A DNA stretch of 32,351 nucleotides from Streptococcus cuniculi (GTDB lineage: Bacteria > Bacillota > Bacilli > Lactobacillales > Streptococcaceae): assembly GCF_004570575.1 (NCBI RefSeq), contig NZ_SPPD01000022.1:1-32351 (forward strand). The letters run 5' to 3'. Each line of letters begins with the position of its first letter. Within the stretch, counting starts at the first letter, position 1. Under the pieces are notes generated by a model, which was given only the letters and a program-made list of their open reading frames with translations, searched no databases and was not told the DNA's origin. Below, piece after piece: positions 7,509-16,099 of this stretch. A program made the position numbers and the translations under genes.

Positions 7509-8339
7509 TTATTTCACCGAGCCGCTGGTCATTCCTGAGATGATGTGTTTTTGGAAGATGAGGTAGACGATGAGGATTGGGATAATTCCGACGACATAAG
7601 AGGCGAAGGAGGGACCGTAATCGCTGAAATACATGCCCTTGTAGTTGTATTGGAAAAGGGGCAGGGTCCACATACGCTGATCACGGTTGAGGACCAGAAG
7701 AGGGAGAAGGAAATCATTCCAAACCCAGAGGGCATTGATGATAAGAATCGTTGCATGCATGGGTTTCATCAAGGGAAAGATAATTTTCCAATACATGGTA
7801 AATTTATCACAACCGTCAATCGCTGCTGCTTCATCCATTTCTTCTGGAACAATGGTTTTGATGTAGCCGACATATAAGAACAGTGCTTGTGGAACTGCGT
7901 AGGTGAGATAAAGAATAATCAAGCCTACGATATTGTTCAAGCCAATACTTGACATCAACTTGGTCATTGGGAGCATGATGACCTGAAAGGGAACAAAGAT
8001 TCCAATAATCAAGAAAAAGTAAATCATGTTAAAGGCTGTTTTACGATTCATGTGACGGGCGATTGCAAAGGCCGCCATTGGAATGACCAAAATCATCAGA
8101 AGCACTGCTACAATGGTAATCAAGGCTGAATTGCCAAAGTATTGTACCACGCCGTCCTCAAAGAGACGAGCATAGTTATCCAGTGTAAATTGCTTTGGCA
8201 GACCAAAGAAATTGCTCGTAATTTCCTTAGTTGGTTTGAACGAACTCATCACTGTCACCAAGAGCGGTACAAACATGAAGAGAATACCGATACAGAGAAT
8301 CAGATAGACCCACCAATTTTTTTGTTTTGCTTTGTTCAT
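7509..8339 (-). CDS. msmG: ABC transporter permease for alpha-galactosides (MsmG/RafG type)
   Basis: This inner-membrane permease forms the channel of the multiple-sugar importer with MsmF. From MNKAKQKNWWVYLILC it has 276 residues and about six membrane segments. The EAA loop that contacts the ATPase is EEMDEAAAIDGCDKFTMYWK. I place the start at 8339, seven codons inside the longest frame, because AAGGTGG lies 6 bases upstream and the gap to msmF is then 10 bases. Its stop codon lies in the tail of a stem-loop repeat. No ATP-binding subunit gene follows, in contrast to the S. mutans msm operon, which has msmK. Confidence 0.9.
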   Translation of the reverse strand: MNKAKQKNWWVYLILCIGILFMFVPLLVTVMSSFKPTKEITSNFFGLPKQFTLDNYARLFEDGVVQYFGNSALITIVAVLLMILVIPMAAFAIARHMNRKTAFNMIYFFLIIGIFVPFQVIMLPMTKLMSSIGLNNIVGLIILYLTYAVPQALFLYVGYIKTIVPEEMDEAAAIDGCDKFTMYWKIIFPLMKPMHATILIINALWVWNDFLLPLLVLNRDQRMWTLPLFQYNYKGMYFSDYGPSFASYVVGIIPILIVYLIFQKHIISGMTSGSVK

Positions 8340-8349
8340 AGAGACCACC

Positions 8350-9222
8350 TTATACTTCAAACTTTTTGGAAATCTTCATCTGAACCAGTGAAATGACAAT
8401 GATGAAGAGAAAGAGAATAACGGCAAGTGCATTGGCATTCGAGAACTTGTTATGCACAAAGGCGTAATTGTAGACCAAGAGTCCGAGCGACTCAGTTTTT
8501 CCGTCTGGACCACCGCTCGTAAGAGCAAAGATGAGGTCAAAAGCTGTCAGACCAGATTTCATCGCTAGGATAAAGACCATGCTGATAGACGGTAGCAAGT
8601 AAGGCAATTCAATATTGAAGAATTGCTGGCTACGGTTGGCACCGTCAATAGCTGCCGCTTCTTTGACATCTTCTGGAATACTCTGAAGCCCAGATAAGAA
8701 AATGATGACTGGCATAGCAAGCCCTTGCCACAAGGCTACAAAAAGAACTGCTGGAATAACCGTATTTTCCTTGACCAAGAGATTTTCTTGAAGCCATTCC
8801 AAATGAAGTACTTCTCCGATTTGGGTAAAGCCGTAGTTAAACAATTGGACAAAAATCAAGCCGAGAGTCACGGTTGACAAGACTGCTGGGAAGAAATACC
8901 AGGTTCTGAAAAAACCAACTGCCTTGATTTTCCGATTGAGTAAGGTTGCAAGCCAGATTCCTAAGACAATTTCTCCCACGACCAAGCCAATGGTAAAGAG
9001 GACGGTGAAGGTCATACTGGTGTAAAAATCAGGATTTTTCAAAATGTCAAGATAATTTTGAATGCCGATAACTTGGTACTGTCTTGAAATCCCATTCCAG
9101 TCAGTCAGACTGTAAAAGATACCCGTAAACAAGGGATAAAAGAAAAAGATGAGCTGTAAGGTGATGGGTACTGCGACAAACAAGTAGGCCCAATATTTGG
9201 CTAAAAATCCTTTTTGATTCAT
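8350..9222 (-). CDS. msmF: ABC transporter permease for alpha-galactosides (MsmF/RafF type)
   Basis: This 290-residue MalF-like permease is the partner of MsmG. It has six predicted membrane segments beginning at about residue 12 (YWAYLFVAVPITLQLIFFFY). The cytoplasmic EAA loop reads EDVKEAAAIDGANRSQQFF near residues 190-208. AAGGAG lies upstream of the ATG. A 306-base gap separates it from msmE, unusually long for this operon, and contains terminator-like hairpins that may set the ratio of binding protein to permease. The stop codon is followed after 10 bases by msmG. Confidence 0.92.
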   Translation of the reverse strand: MNQKGFLAKYWAYLFVAVPITLQLIFFFYPLFTGIFYSLTDWNGISRQYQVIGIQNYLDILKNPDFYTSMTFTVLFTIGLVVGEIVLGIWLATLLNRKIKAVGFFRTWYFFPAVLSTVTLGLIFVQLFNYGFTQIGEVLHLEWLQENLLVKENTVIPAVLFVALWQGLAMPVIIFLSGLQSIPEDVKEAAAIDGANRSQQFFNIELPYLLPSISMVFILAMKSGLTAFDLIFALTSGGPDGKTESLGLLVYNYAFVHNKFSNANALAVILFLFIIVISLVQMKISKKFEV

Positions 9223-9283
9223 TGTCTGTTCTCCTTAATTTGTAATAAAAGCTATGAGAAATCCAATCTCTAGCCTTTTTAAG

Positions 9284-9326
9284 CTGGTTTTTGACAAACC
9301 AGTTTTAAAAGACCAAAAATCGGTCT
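9284..9326 (-). terminator. Attenuator-like hairpins between msmE and msmF
   Basis: On the minus strand AGACC/GGTCT with loop GATTTTT runs into TTT. A second hairpin, CTGGTTT/AAACCAG, follows at once. Both lie about 60-100 bases before msmF. Their position, inside an operon after the solute-binding gene, fits partial termination or RNA stabilisation that gives more MsmE than permease. Confidence 0.5.
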
Positions 9327-9352
9327 AGGTTTTCAAACTCATCTACCAATAA

Positions 9353-9510
9353 GCTAGTGCCAGTTGACTGCTGATACTTGTCAAAAATCAAAGTCTAACG
9401 TCGTTAATTCACTTTGCTGAACTGTTGAGAAAAGTAGTTACTTTTCTTATTTCCAATCGTTTCGTTGCCTCATTAGATTTTGATTTTTATATAGTATCAC
9501 CGGCACTAGC
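9353..9510 (-). other. Long-range stem in the msmE-msmF spacer
   Basis: GCTAGTGCC (9353-9361) and GGCACTAGC (9502-9510) are perfect complements that would close a loop of 140 bases in the msmE-msmF spacer. No reading frame is present between 9223 and 9528. The stem begins about 18 bases past the msmE stop, so it could protect the 3' end of a processed msmE mRNA. Confidence 0.45.
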
Positions 9511-9528
9511 CTTGTAGACTAGAAGCGA

Positions 9529-10764
9529 TTATTTCTTCATTGGATCAAAGAAAGCATTGAGGTCTTTAACCAATTCAGCTGAATCTGGTTTTTTCACAGT
9601 TTCAACAGTGATATTCCAAAATTCATCTTCTGATTGCCATTCGCTTTGAAGCCAAACCACATGTTTGTCTGTAAAGGCATACTTGGTCACGCCTTCTGTT
9701 TCCATGAATTTTCCTTCTGTTTTTACACCTTCAACAGAGACTGGTGAACCATCTACATCATAGTATTTTTGAAGAACTTCTGGACGAGAAAGGTATTCAA
9801 GGAATTTTTTAGATTCTGCTGGATGTTTTGAGGTTGCACTGACAGATAGCGCAAGGTCTGCAGCTCCAACCGTGAACTCACTTCCTTCTTTGTCGCCTGG
9901 GAATGCAAACATGCCATATTCAAATTCTGGATCTTGTTCATTGACCGCTGTAGCTGCCCAAGTACCTTGTGGAAGCATCAAAGCATCTCCTACTGCAAAT
10001 GACGCAACTGCATCAGCATAGAGCGCTCCTGCAAACCCTTTTTGACCGTTGTCTGTCAAGAGAGCTAAGCGTTTGGTAACAGCTTTTGCATTGTCATCAT
10101 CTTTGACACCGCCTTTTGGTGTGCGGATAAGTAAGTCCTCTGCCTCGTCAAATCCGCCAGCAACTGTCACCCAAGCCAATTGATGATAGCCATTTAAAGA
10201 CCAAGCATCATTGAGAGAAAGGGCAAATGGTGCAGCTTTGCCGTCTGCCTTGATTTTTGCAACAAGAGCTTCAAATTCTGCATACGTCTTTGGAACTTCC
10301 AAGCCTAATTCCTTGAATTTATCTTTGTTATAGTAAATCCCGTAAGCATTGGCTGTAAGGGGCAGGGTATAGTTTTTCCCATCCACTTCGTATGGAGTGA
10401 CTGCTCCTTCTTTCAAATGATCTAGTCCTGCTTCCTTATCCACCTCTAGAAAACGGCCGTCTGCTGCGTATTCCTTAAAGTCAGCATTTTGGGGATAAAT
10501 ATTAATGACATCTGGTGCTTCGTTGTTGGCCATACGTGTCTTTAAGACCGTTCCTGCGTCTGGTACATTGGTGAATTTTACTTTGATATCTGGATTTTCT
10601 TTTTCAAAATCATTAACGATTTCTTGTAAAACCTTTTGCATTTCAGGTTTTTGTGAGAAGTACTCAATCTCAACCTGATCACTTCCACCTGCATTTCCAC
10701 AAGCTGCTAAGAAACTAGCAAATGCGCACACTGCTGCACCTTTTAAAAATGTTTTCATTTTCAT
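9529..10764 (-). CDS. msmE: Sugar-binding lipoprotein of the alpha-galactoside importer
   Basis: MsmE captures the sugar outside the cell and delivers it to MsmFG. The 411-residue precursor has a short basic N-terminus, a hydrophobic stretch and a lipobox (FLAAC, Cys22), giving a membrane-tethered lipoprotein. The rest is a family-1 extracellular solute-binding fold, with segments such as FEKENPDIKVKFTNVPDAGT and NAYGIYYNKDKFKELGLEVP that are typical of sugar binders. AGGAGG precedes the ATG and overlaps the stop codon of aga, so the two are translationally coupled. Raffinose, melibiose or isomaltosaccharides are the ligands known for the family; specificity here is inferred from the aga and gtfA neighbours. 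Confidence 0.92.
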   Translation of the reverse strand: MKMKTFLKGAAVCAFASFLAACGNAGGSDQVEIEYFSQKPEMQKVLQEIVNDFEKENPDIKVKFTNVPDAGTVLKTRMANNEAPDVINIYPQNADFKEYAADGRFLEVDKEAGLDHLKEGAVTPYEVDGKNYTLPLTANAYGIYYNKDKFKELGLEVPKTYAEFEALVAKIKADGKAAPFALSLNDAWSLNGYHQLAWVTVAGGFDEAEDLLIRTPKGGVKDDDNAKAVTKRLALLTDNGQKGFAGALYADAVASFAVGDALMLPQGTWAATAVNEQDPEFEYGMFAFPGDKEGSEFTVGAADLALSVSATSKHPAESKKFLEYLSRPEVLQKYYDVDGSPVSVEGVKTEGKFMETEGVTKYAFTDKHVVWLQSEWQSEDEFWNITVETVKKPDSAELVKDLNAFFDPMKK

Positions 10765-10778
10765 ACAATAAAGTCCTC

Positions 10779-12947
10779 CTAAAGTTTATTAAAAATATAT
10801 TGTACACTAAAGTAATCTTTTTGAACATGTGGCATGGTTAAGCCAATGTTCATCAACTCGTCCCCATAGAATGTTTCTTTCAATCGTGGGCAATGGTATT
10901 GAGCCTCTGGGTCTAAGCCTTTCAAGCGAACCTGAATTAGGGGTGCTTCTGGCTGAGCCAAAATTTTGACAAAGGTAAAGACAGCCTGACTCTGATCCTC
11001 ATTGACATAAATGGTCGACTGGGTATTGCTCGTTCTTGCTAGGCGGTAACACTGCCCATTTTGAACCGTTGCGCGAATCGACTTGTAGGTCGCGACCTGC
11101 TCTGTGATTTCGTCAATCTCTTCTTGTTCTAAACTCGTCAAGTCCAATTCATAGCCAAAGGCTCCTCCCATCATCGCAACGTTCCCCCGCGTTTCAAGCG
11201 GTGTCACACGACCAACCTGATGATTTGGTACAGCAGATACATGAGCTCCAAGGGAATTGACGGGATAAATCAAGCTCGTTCCTTCTTGGATGGATAGGCG
11301 CCCAATCGCATCGGTATTATCACTCGCCCACGCCTGAGGCATGTAGTAGATCATGCCTAGGTCATTCCGACCACCGCCACCCGAGCAACTTTCAAAGAGA
11401 ATATGCGGGAAACGCATCGTCAAAGTTTCTAAAATGCGGTAGAGCCCTAGCATATAGCGGTGGTGAAATTCATAACGCTCACCATTCGCCACTGTTTCTG
11501 GCATGCTAGTAATATTACGGTTCATATCCCACTTGACATAGGTAATATTGGCAGACTCCAAAATCCTAGTCACCGAATCAATGATATAATCACAGACCTG
11601 ATCTTGTGATAAATCCAACACCAATTGCTCCCGACTATAAATTGGATCCCGACCTGTTATCTGAATGGCCCAATCTGGGTGCGCTCGATAAAGCTCACTA
11701 TCAATGGAAATCATTTCTGGTTCAAACCATAGACCAAATTCCATGCCCAGCCCATTGACTGACCTAGCGAGTCCTTCTAAACCATGTGGCAACTTTGCCC
11801 GATTGACAAACCAGTCCCCAAGGGAAGATTCATCATCGTCACGGCGACCGAACCAGCCGTCATCAAGAACAAACAACTCTATCCCTGTCTGGCTAGCCGT
11901 TTGTGCCAGTTCCAAAATCTTCTCCTCTGTAAAATCAAAATAGGTCGCTTCCCAGTTGTTGATGAGAATTGGTCTCGCCTTATCTACAAAGGAACTTCTC
12001 ACCAAATGGCGCTTGATAAAGGCATGGCTAGTCTGGGTCATAGCCGTCAAGCCCTGATCAGTATAGGACAGCAAGGCTTCTGGCGTCTGGAAACTCTGAT
12101 GAGCCTCCAACTGCCAGCTAAAGGCTTGATCATTTAAGCCAATCCCCCACCGAGTATGGTGGAGCGGACTCGTCTCTGCAAAAGCCTTGAAATTGCCACT
12201 ATAGACCAAATGAGCGGTGTAGATTTCGCCACTGTCTTCGGTAATGGCTTCATCTGCCAAGGCAATGAACGGTGTCTGCGAATGCCCCGAAGCTCCTCGG
12301 ACACTTCCGATTTCATAGCGTCCACTAGTCAAAGGAGTCCGAGTCCATTCTTTTTCATAACCATAGCGTCCCATGAGGCTATGAACTACAAAATCTTTCC
12401 TCGGCATATCAAGAGTAAAGGACAAGCATCCCTCAATCTTGGTCGCATGCTCTCCTGTTGTAATCTTCGCTGACCGAGCAAGAAAATTGGCCTCCTCAAA
12501 TACACTATAGAACAAGGTAAGCGTGATATCTGTCAAAGCATCATAGAGGTCAATTTCTAGTGTTTCTACCTCATCATCTGTAGCAAAACTGCTTGGCAGA
12601 CCTTCCAAAGCTGGCTTGCCCTTGGAAATGCGATGCGCTCGGTACTTCAAATCAAGTCCCACTCCAAAGTCATTTCGGACTTCTATGCTAGCTGAGCGAA
12701 AATCTCCTAGACCATTACTGCTATACTCTAATGGCAGAGCATCGAGGGAAAAGGTGCGATTCCCTGAGATTGGACTGGGAGCAAAAGCACGATCTAAATA
12801 TGTCATTTTGTTACTTGAACTGAAACGATTCACTTTTTTACCAAAATAGCGATGCACCAGCTGCTGGTTATCAAGAACTTGCATCACATAGGAAAATTCA
12901 CATGTCTGTAAGTGAAACAAGCCATTTTCTGCATAAAATCTAATCAC
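10779..12947 (-). CDS. aga: Alpha-galactosidase (GH36)
   Basis: Aga removes terminal alpha-1,6-galactose from raffinose, melibiose or stachyose in the cytoplasm. The 722 residues show the GH36 layout: an N-terminal beta-sandwich (about 1-320), a (beta/alpha)8 catalytic barrel (about 325-630) and a C-terminal beta domain. Key residues are the nucleophile Asp474 (VKWDMNR) and the acid/base Asp in ASDNTDAIGR (543-550). Substrate-site motifs are LDDGWFGRRDDD and CSGGGGRND. The start is a GTG at 12947, preceded by GGGGAG. It is the first gene of the operon, behind a promoter with a cre site, and msmR is divergent. Confidence 0.95.
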   Translation of the reverse strand: MIRFYAENGLFHLQTCEFSYVMQVLDNQQLVHRYFGKKVNRFSSSNKMTYLDRAFAPSPISGNRTFSLDALPLEYSSNGLGDFRSASIEVRNDFGVGLDLKYRAHRISKGKPALEGLPSSFATDDEVETLEIDLYDALTDITLTLFYSVFEEANFLARSAKITTGEHATKIEGCLSFTLDMPRKDFVVHSLMGRYGYEKEWTRTPLTSGRYEIGSVRGASGHSQTPFIALADEAITEDSGEIYTAHLVYSGNFKAFAETSPLHHTRWGIGLNDQAFSWQLEAHQSFQTPEALLSYTDQGLTAMTQTSHAFIKRHLVRSSFVDKARPILINNWEATYFDFTEEKILELAQTASQTGIELFVLDDGWFGRRDDDESSLGDWFVNRAKLPHGLEGLARSVNGLGMEFGLWFEPEMISIDSELYRAHPDWAIQITGRDPIYSREQLVLDLSQDQVCDYIIDSVTRILESANITYVKWDMNRNITSMPETVANGERYEFHHRYMLGLYRILETLTMRFPHILFESCSGGGGRNDLGMIYYMPQAWASDNTDAIGRLSIQEGTSLIYPVNSLGAHVSAVPNHQVGRVTPLETRGNVAMMGGAFGYELDLTSLEQEEIDEITEQVATYKSIRATVQNGQCYRLARTSNTQSTIYVNEDQSQAVFTFVKILAQPEAPLIQVRLKGLDPEAQYHCPRLKETFYGDELMNIGLTMPHVQKDYFSVQYIFNKL

Positions 12948-12980
12948 TTTTCTCTCTCCCCTATCTTTCTTACAAGAATG

Positions 12981-12986
12981 ATTATA
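12981..12986 (-). promoter_or_regulatory. -10 box of the aga-msmEFG operon
   Basis: Minus-strand TATAAT lies 33 bases before the GTG. No good -35 hexamer is found at 17 bases, as expected for a promoter needing an activator such as the AraC-type MsmR. Confidence 0.6.
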
Positions 12987-12991
12987 TCAAA

Positions 12992-13005
12992 TAAAAACGT
13001 TTTCA
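12992..13005. promoter_or_regulatory. Catabolite-responsive element (cre) at aga
   Basis: On the minus strand TGAAAACGTTTTTA fits the CcpA consensus TGNAANCGNTNNCA except at the second-last base. It sits 5 bases upstream of the -10 box, within the region RNA polymerase must contact, so CcpA-P-Ser-HPr should repress when glucose is present. Confidence 0.75.
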
Positions 13006-13029
13006 AAATAGAATTATGTCACTAAGGCA

Positions 13030-13038
13030 TGGTATAAT
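13030..13038 (+). promoter_or_regulatory. Extended -10 promoter of msmR
   Basis: TGGTATAAT is an extended -10 element. The resulting leader before the msmR ATG is about 140 bases, long for this window. It holds no reading frame and no clear riboswitch. Confidence 0.5.
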
Positions 13039-13183
13039 GTTTCCTATACCCAATAAAAACCAAGGGAATTGCTTACAGGTCAAAAGCCCTACAAACGCTA
13101 CTTGCTTTACAGACGTGGCTCCCTTTATAACGAGCAATGAGAGAACAAAAACCGTTTCAAACTAAGAAAAAACGAGGTAAACA

Positions 13184-14026
13184 ATGAATATACTGAGCAC
13201 CTACTACGAACTTGAAGGTCACAATGTGGACTTAAATGTTGACCACTACGGGGCAGAACAATGCGATAAAAACTATTCGTTTGGTCCCTCGATTCGTAAC
13301 AATTATGTCCTGCACTTTATCGTGTCTGGTAAAGGACGATTCACTGTAAAAGGGAAAACAACCAACCTGCAGGCAGGGGACTTATTTATCCTCCCACAAA
13401 ATGAAGTGACCTTCTATCAGGCAGATGCGGAGGAGCCTTGGTCCTATATCTGGGTTGGCTTCAGTGGCACACGAGCCCAGGCTATTCTCCAACAGACCCA
13501 GCTATTGGATAGCTATTTTCTCCACTCGACCCTCACTTCTCCGATTTTGGCCACTATGCAAAAAATCACCCAGCTTCCAATCCATAAGCTCAATATCATC
13601 AACGAACTAAGCCTCGTTGGGCAGCTCCAAATACTGCTAGCCCAATTGATTGATGAATTTCCTAAGGAACATCTCTACGAAGCCAATCACTTAACCCAAA
13701 ACTACGTTCAACAAGCGATTAAGATGATTCATAACTTCTACAACACACCTCTCAAGGTCGCGGAGATTGCAGAGAAATTATCTCTAAACCGAAGCTATCT
13801 CTACAAGATTTTCAAGAAGGAAACTGGTTACGCTATCAAGGAGTATATCCTCCAAGTCAAAATGGAACGTAGCTGTGAACTACTCCTTCATCCTGACCTC
13901 AGTATCACAGAAGTCGCTTACTCCGTCGGCTACCTAGACCCGTTAGCCTTCAGCTCCGTCTTTAAACATTACTTTCACCTCAGTCCTAGCGACTACAGAA
14001 AGCAGCATGCAAAGTCTGGGGAGTAA
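13184..14026 (+). CDS. msmR: AraC-family activator of the multiple-sugar locus
   Basis: This 280-residue protein combines an N-terminal cupin-like sugar-sensing domain (about 25-110, with GKGRFTVKGKTTNLQAGDLF) and a C-terminal double helix-turn-helix AraC domain (about 180-278). The recognition helices are seen in KVAEIAEKLSLNRSYLYKIF and LSITEVAYSVGYLDPLAFSS. GAGG precedes the ATG. It is divergent from aga, as MsmR/RafR is in S. mutans and S. pneumoniae, where it activates the operon in response to the imported sugar. It is closed by a strong terminator. Confidence 0.9.
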   Translation: MNILSTYYELEGHNVDLNVDHYGAEQCDKNYSFGPSIRNNYVLHFIVSGKGRFTVKGKTTNLQAGDLFILPQNEVTFYQADAEEPWSYIWVGFSGTRAQAILQQTQLLDSYFLHSTLTSPILATMQKITQLPIHKLNIINELSLVGQLQILLAQLIDEFPKEHLYEANHLTQNYVQQAIKMIHNFYNTPLKVAEIAEKLSLNRSYLYKIFKKETGYAIKEYILQVKMERSCELLLHPDLSITEVAYSVGYLDPLAFSSVFKHYFHLSPSDYRKQHAKSGE

Positions 14027-14077
14027 ATACTATAAAAGCACCATTCGCCCCAGACGAATAGTGCTTTTTTATAGTAT
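14027..14077 (+). terminator. Terminator of msmR
   Basis: ATACTATAAAAGCAC pairs with GTGCTTTTTTATAGTAT, extended by ATTCG/CGAAT around a 7-base loop. It starts directly after the TAA. Confidence 0.85.
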
Positions 14078-14120
14078 CATCTTTCGGTTACATTTCGCAT
14101 TACCTACTCCACCCTTTTTA

Positions 14121-14330
14121 TAGTGTTTTCGTTTCCTTTCAGTACTCGCTCCAATAGTCTGTAAGACTGTAGGAGGGTGGAAATAAAACGAGTGTAACTC
14201 GTGTCAACGAGCTTTTGTATCTTAGTAATTGAAGTCGGGCTAAGCACTGTGTGAAAAAGATAGGTAGCTGTTCTCGCTTCGGCGAGTTACAGCAGAGGCT
14301 ACCTTCCTTTAGGTATAAACGAAATGACGA
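14121..14330 (+). repeat. Mosaic repeat, copy D: TA-flanked miniature element
   Basis: This 210-bp copy is flanked by TA on both sides. Its ends are imperfect inverted repeats (TAGTGTTTTCGTTTC against TCGTCATTTCGTTTA on the other strand). Inside lie a CAATAGTCT/AGACTGTAG hairpin, ACGAGT/ACTCGT, a head GAAGTCGGGCTAAGC, and CTCGC-TTCG-GCGAG, a version of the common hairpin closed by a UUCG tetraloop. It has the same body as copy F at 23048 in opposite orientation. The element ends 5 bases before the chorismate mutase stop codon. Nothing else is seen between the msmR terminator and 14335. Confidence 0.7.
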
Positions 14331-14335
14331 TATCT

Positions 14336-14602
14336 CTATTCCTCCAATTGTTTCTGCTGGTGGGCACGAGACAAGCGCATCATTTCTGTATACAATTCTT
14401 TCAAGGGCTCGCGCAGTTCTGCATCTTTGAGATAGCTACAGACCTTTTCGATTACCTGCGCTTCACGGCTGCTATCAAGCACAGGTAGACCGTGCTCTTT
14501 TTTTATCGCAATCACCTCTAAAGCCGTCTGCATCCGCTCTTCAAATAAGCGTACGATTTCTCTATCAATCCGATCAATGGTTTCTCTTTGTTTTGATAAC
14601 AT
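14336..14602 (-). CDS. Chorismate mutase (AroQ class)
   Basis: This 88-residue all-helical protein has the AroQ signature: DRIDREIVRLFEERM in helix 1, the catalytic Lys in AIKKEHGLPVLDSSREAQV, and MMRLSRAHQ near the C-terminus. It converts chorismate to prephenate on the way to Phe and Tyr in the cytoplasm. Single-domain AroQ enzymes of about 90 residues are common in streptococci. AGGAGG precedes the ATG. It is the last gene of a four-gene operon, 12 bases after the SLC13 transporter gene, an odd place for an aromatic amino acid gene. No dedicated terminator is visible; copy D of the repeat follows its stop. Confidence 0.88.
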   Translation of the reverse strand: MLSKQRETIDRIDREIVRLFEERMQTALEVIAIKKEHGLPVLDSSREAQVIEKVCSYLKDAELREPLKELYTEMMRLSRAHQQKQLEE

Positions 14603-14614
14603 ATGATATTCCTC

Positions 14615-16075
14615 CTATTGTAAAACAAGTACCCCAAGCGGGTAGAAAATAGCAATAGCTGACAAGATACTCCACAACAACATCCAACAACCAAATCGAA
14701 ATGTATCGCGACTATTGGTCCACTCCGAACCAATTGAAATCGCAACATAGGGCATGGCTGGCGCCGTCACAAAGGCCAGCGAGGCCATGTAGCCAACCGC
14801 ACAGCAAATCACCGCAATATTGGCAGAGAATTGAGTGCCTGCCGATTGATAAATAGTCAGAGCCATAGTGGTCACGACAGAAACTGTCACCAGATTCGAG
14901 GTAAAATTGGTCTGAATACCCGCCCAAACCACGAAGAAGACAACCATTAACAATGGACTAAGCCCCACCACAAACGGAGACAATTGCTCATTCAAGAGGG
15001 TAACAACTCCGACTTTTTCATCGGATAAAACCATTCCCAGAGCCAAGGTCGCTCCCACCAAGAGCATACTCGGCCAGTGCACACCTTTAGCAATAGCTTC
15101 TGAAATGTTCAATAGCCGCTTACCATCTACATGCACTAAGGCAAGAACAGCTGTCATCAGAAGCGGTGGAAACATGATTCCTGCCTGTTTAAAGAAAATT
15201 GCAAAAGCCGGGAGGGCACCTGCTAAAATTTCAGGAACCAGCCACATGGCCACCATGCCCAAAAAGATTCCAACAATCCATTTTTCCCGCTTATCAACTG
15301 GCACCAAGTCCGTCAAACTATCTAATTCTTTGATTTGAATGTCCTTGGTATCAATTTTGAACAAAAGACGAATAGAAAAGAGCAAGACAAGAAAGAGGGC
15401 TAGACCTGCTGGTACAGCAAATTGCATGTACTGCAAGTTACTGATTACCACTTTAGACATGGCTGCATACAGCCCCATAGCGGCAATGGAAAAGACGTGA
15501 TTGATCGGTGTCATTGCCGTTCCAATCGCAATGGTGATAAACATAGCAATCAAGAGATGTGAAGCCGACTTATCACCTTTTTTCCAACCAAATTGTAAAC
15601 AGATTTCCTCAAATAATGGTAGCAAGAACATGAAAATCACGGTCGGCGAAATCACACTACTTAAGATCAGAACCACTCCTAGAAAAGCCGTAATAAAGCG
15701 GGACGGTCGACTCATCGCAAAGCGGCTATGCACCACTCTTGATGTCGCCCGTTTCAAAAATGAAGTTTGATTCAAAGCATAGGTCATGACGAAAGTAAAC
15801 AACAAGAAAACAAATGTCGTATTCCCAAAGGACCACTGAGAAACCTGACCATAGGTCAGCTCTGGAATCAAGCCCAGACTCACCACGGTCAATAAACTCG
15901 GCCAATCCGTTGCTACAAATAGCCACAATATCAAGCTCCCTACTAAAGTTGCAAGGGCTGCAAAGGTCTGACTAGGTAAGCCAAACAAGTGCCAGCCAAG
16001 CGACGTATTAAGGAAGGCAAGTAGGAGAACTCCCACTCCCAAAACCGTCGCCAGTCCTTTCTTTTTCCAATTCAT
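14615..16075 (-). CDS. SLC13/DASS-family anion transporter
   Basis: This is a membrane protein of 486 residues with about 11-12 hydrophobic segments, in the divalent-anion:Na+ symporter family that carries dicarboxylates, citrate or sulfate. The family's paired repeat elements are suggested by IAIGTAMTPINHVFS near residue 190 and GIQTNFTSNLVTVSVV near 390, positions where hairpin substrate loops occur. The start is set at the second ATG (16075), because AAGGAG is only 2 bases from the first ATG at 16081. It lies 24 bases downstream of a PLP-dependent C-S lyase gene and 12 bases before a chorismate mutase gene. The substrate cannot be read from sequence; the operon suggests a sulfur- or amino-acid-related anion. 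Confidence 0.82.
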   Translation of the reverse strand: MNWKKKGLATVLGVGVLLLAFLNTSLGWHLFGLPSQTFAALATLVGSLILWLFVATDWPSLLTVVSLGLIPELTYGQVSQWSFGNTTFVFLLFTFVMTYALNQTSFLKRATSRVVHSRFAMSRPSRFITAFLGVVLILSSVISPTVIFMFLLPLFEEICLQFGWKKGDKSASHLLIAMFITIAIGTAMTPINHVFSIAAMGLYAAMSKVVISNLQYMQFAVPAGLALFLVLLFSIRLLFKIDTKDIQIKELDSLTDLVPVDKREKWIVGIFLGMVAMWLVPEILAGALPAFAIFFKQAGIMFPPLLMTAVLALVHVDGKRLLNISEAIAKGVHWPSMLLVGATLALGMVLSDEKVGVVTLLNEQLSPFVVGLSPLLMVVFFVVWAGIQTNFTSNLVTVSVVTTMALTIYQSAGTQFSANIAVICCAVGYMASLAFVTAPAMPYVAISIGSEWTNSRDTFRFGCWMLLWSILSAIAIFYPLGVLVLQ

Positions 16076-16099
16076 ATCCATATCTCCTTATCCTAAATA

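Noticed and set aside
7545..7877. 110-residue acidic plus-strand frame inside msmG
   Set aside because: It is antisense to the conserved EAA-loop region of msmG and has no promoter or binding site.
13039..13183. Riboswitch in the long msmR leader
   Set aside because: No conserved aptamer pattern, terminator or sequestering hairpin could be drawn.
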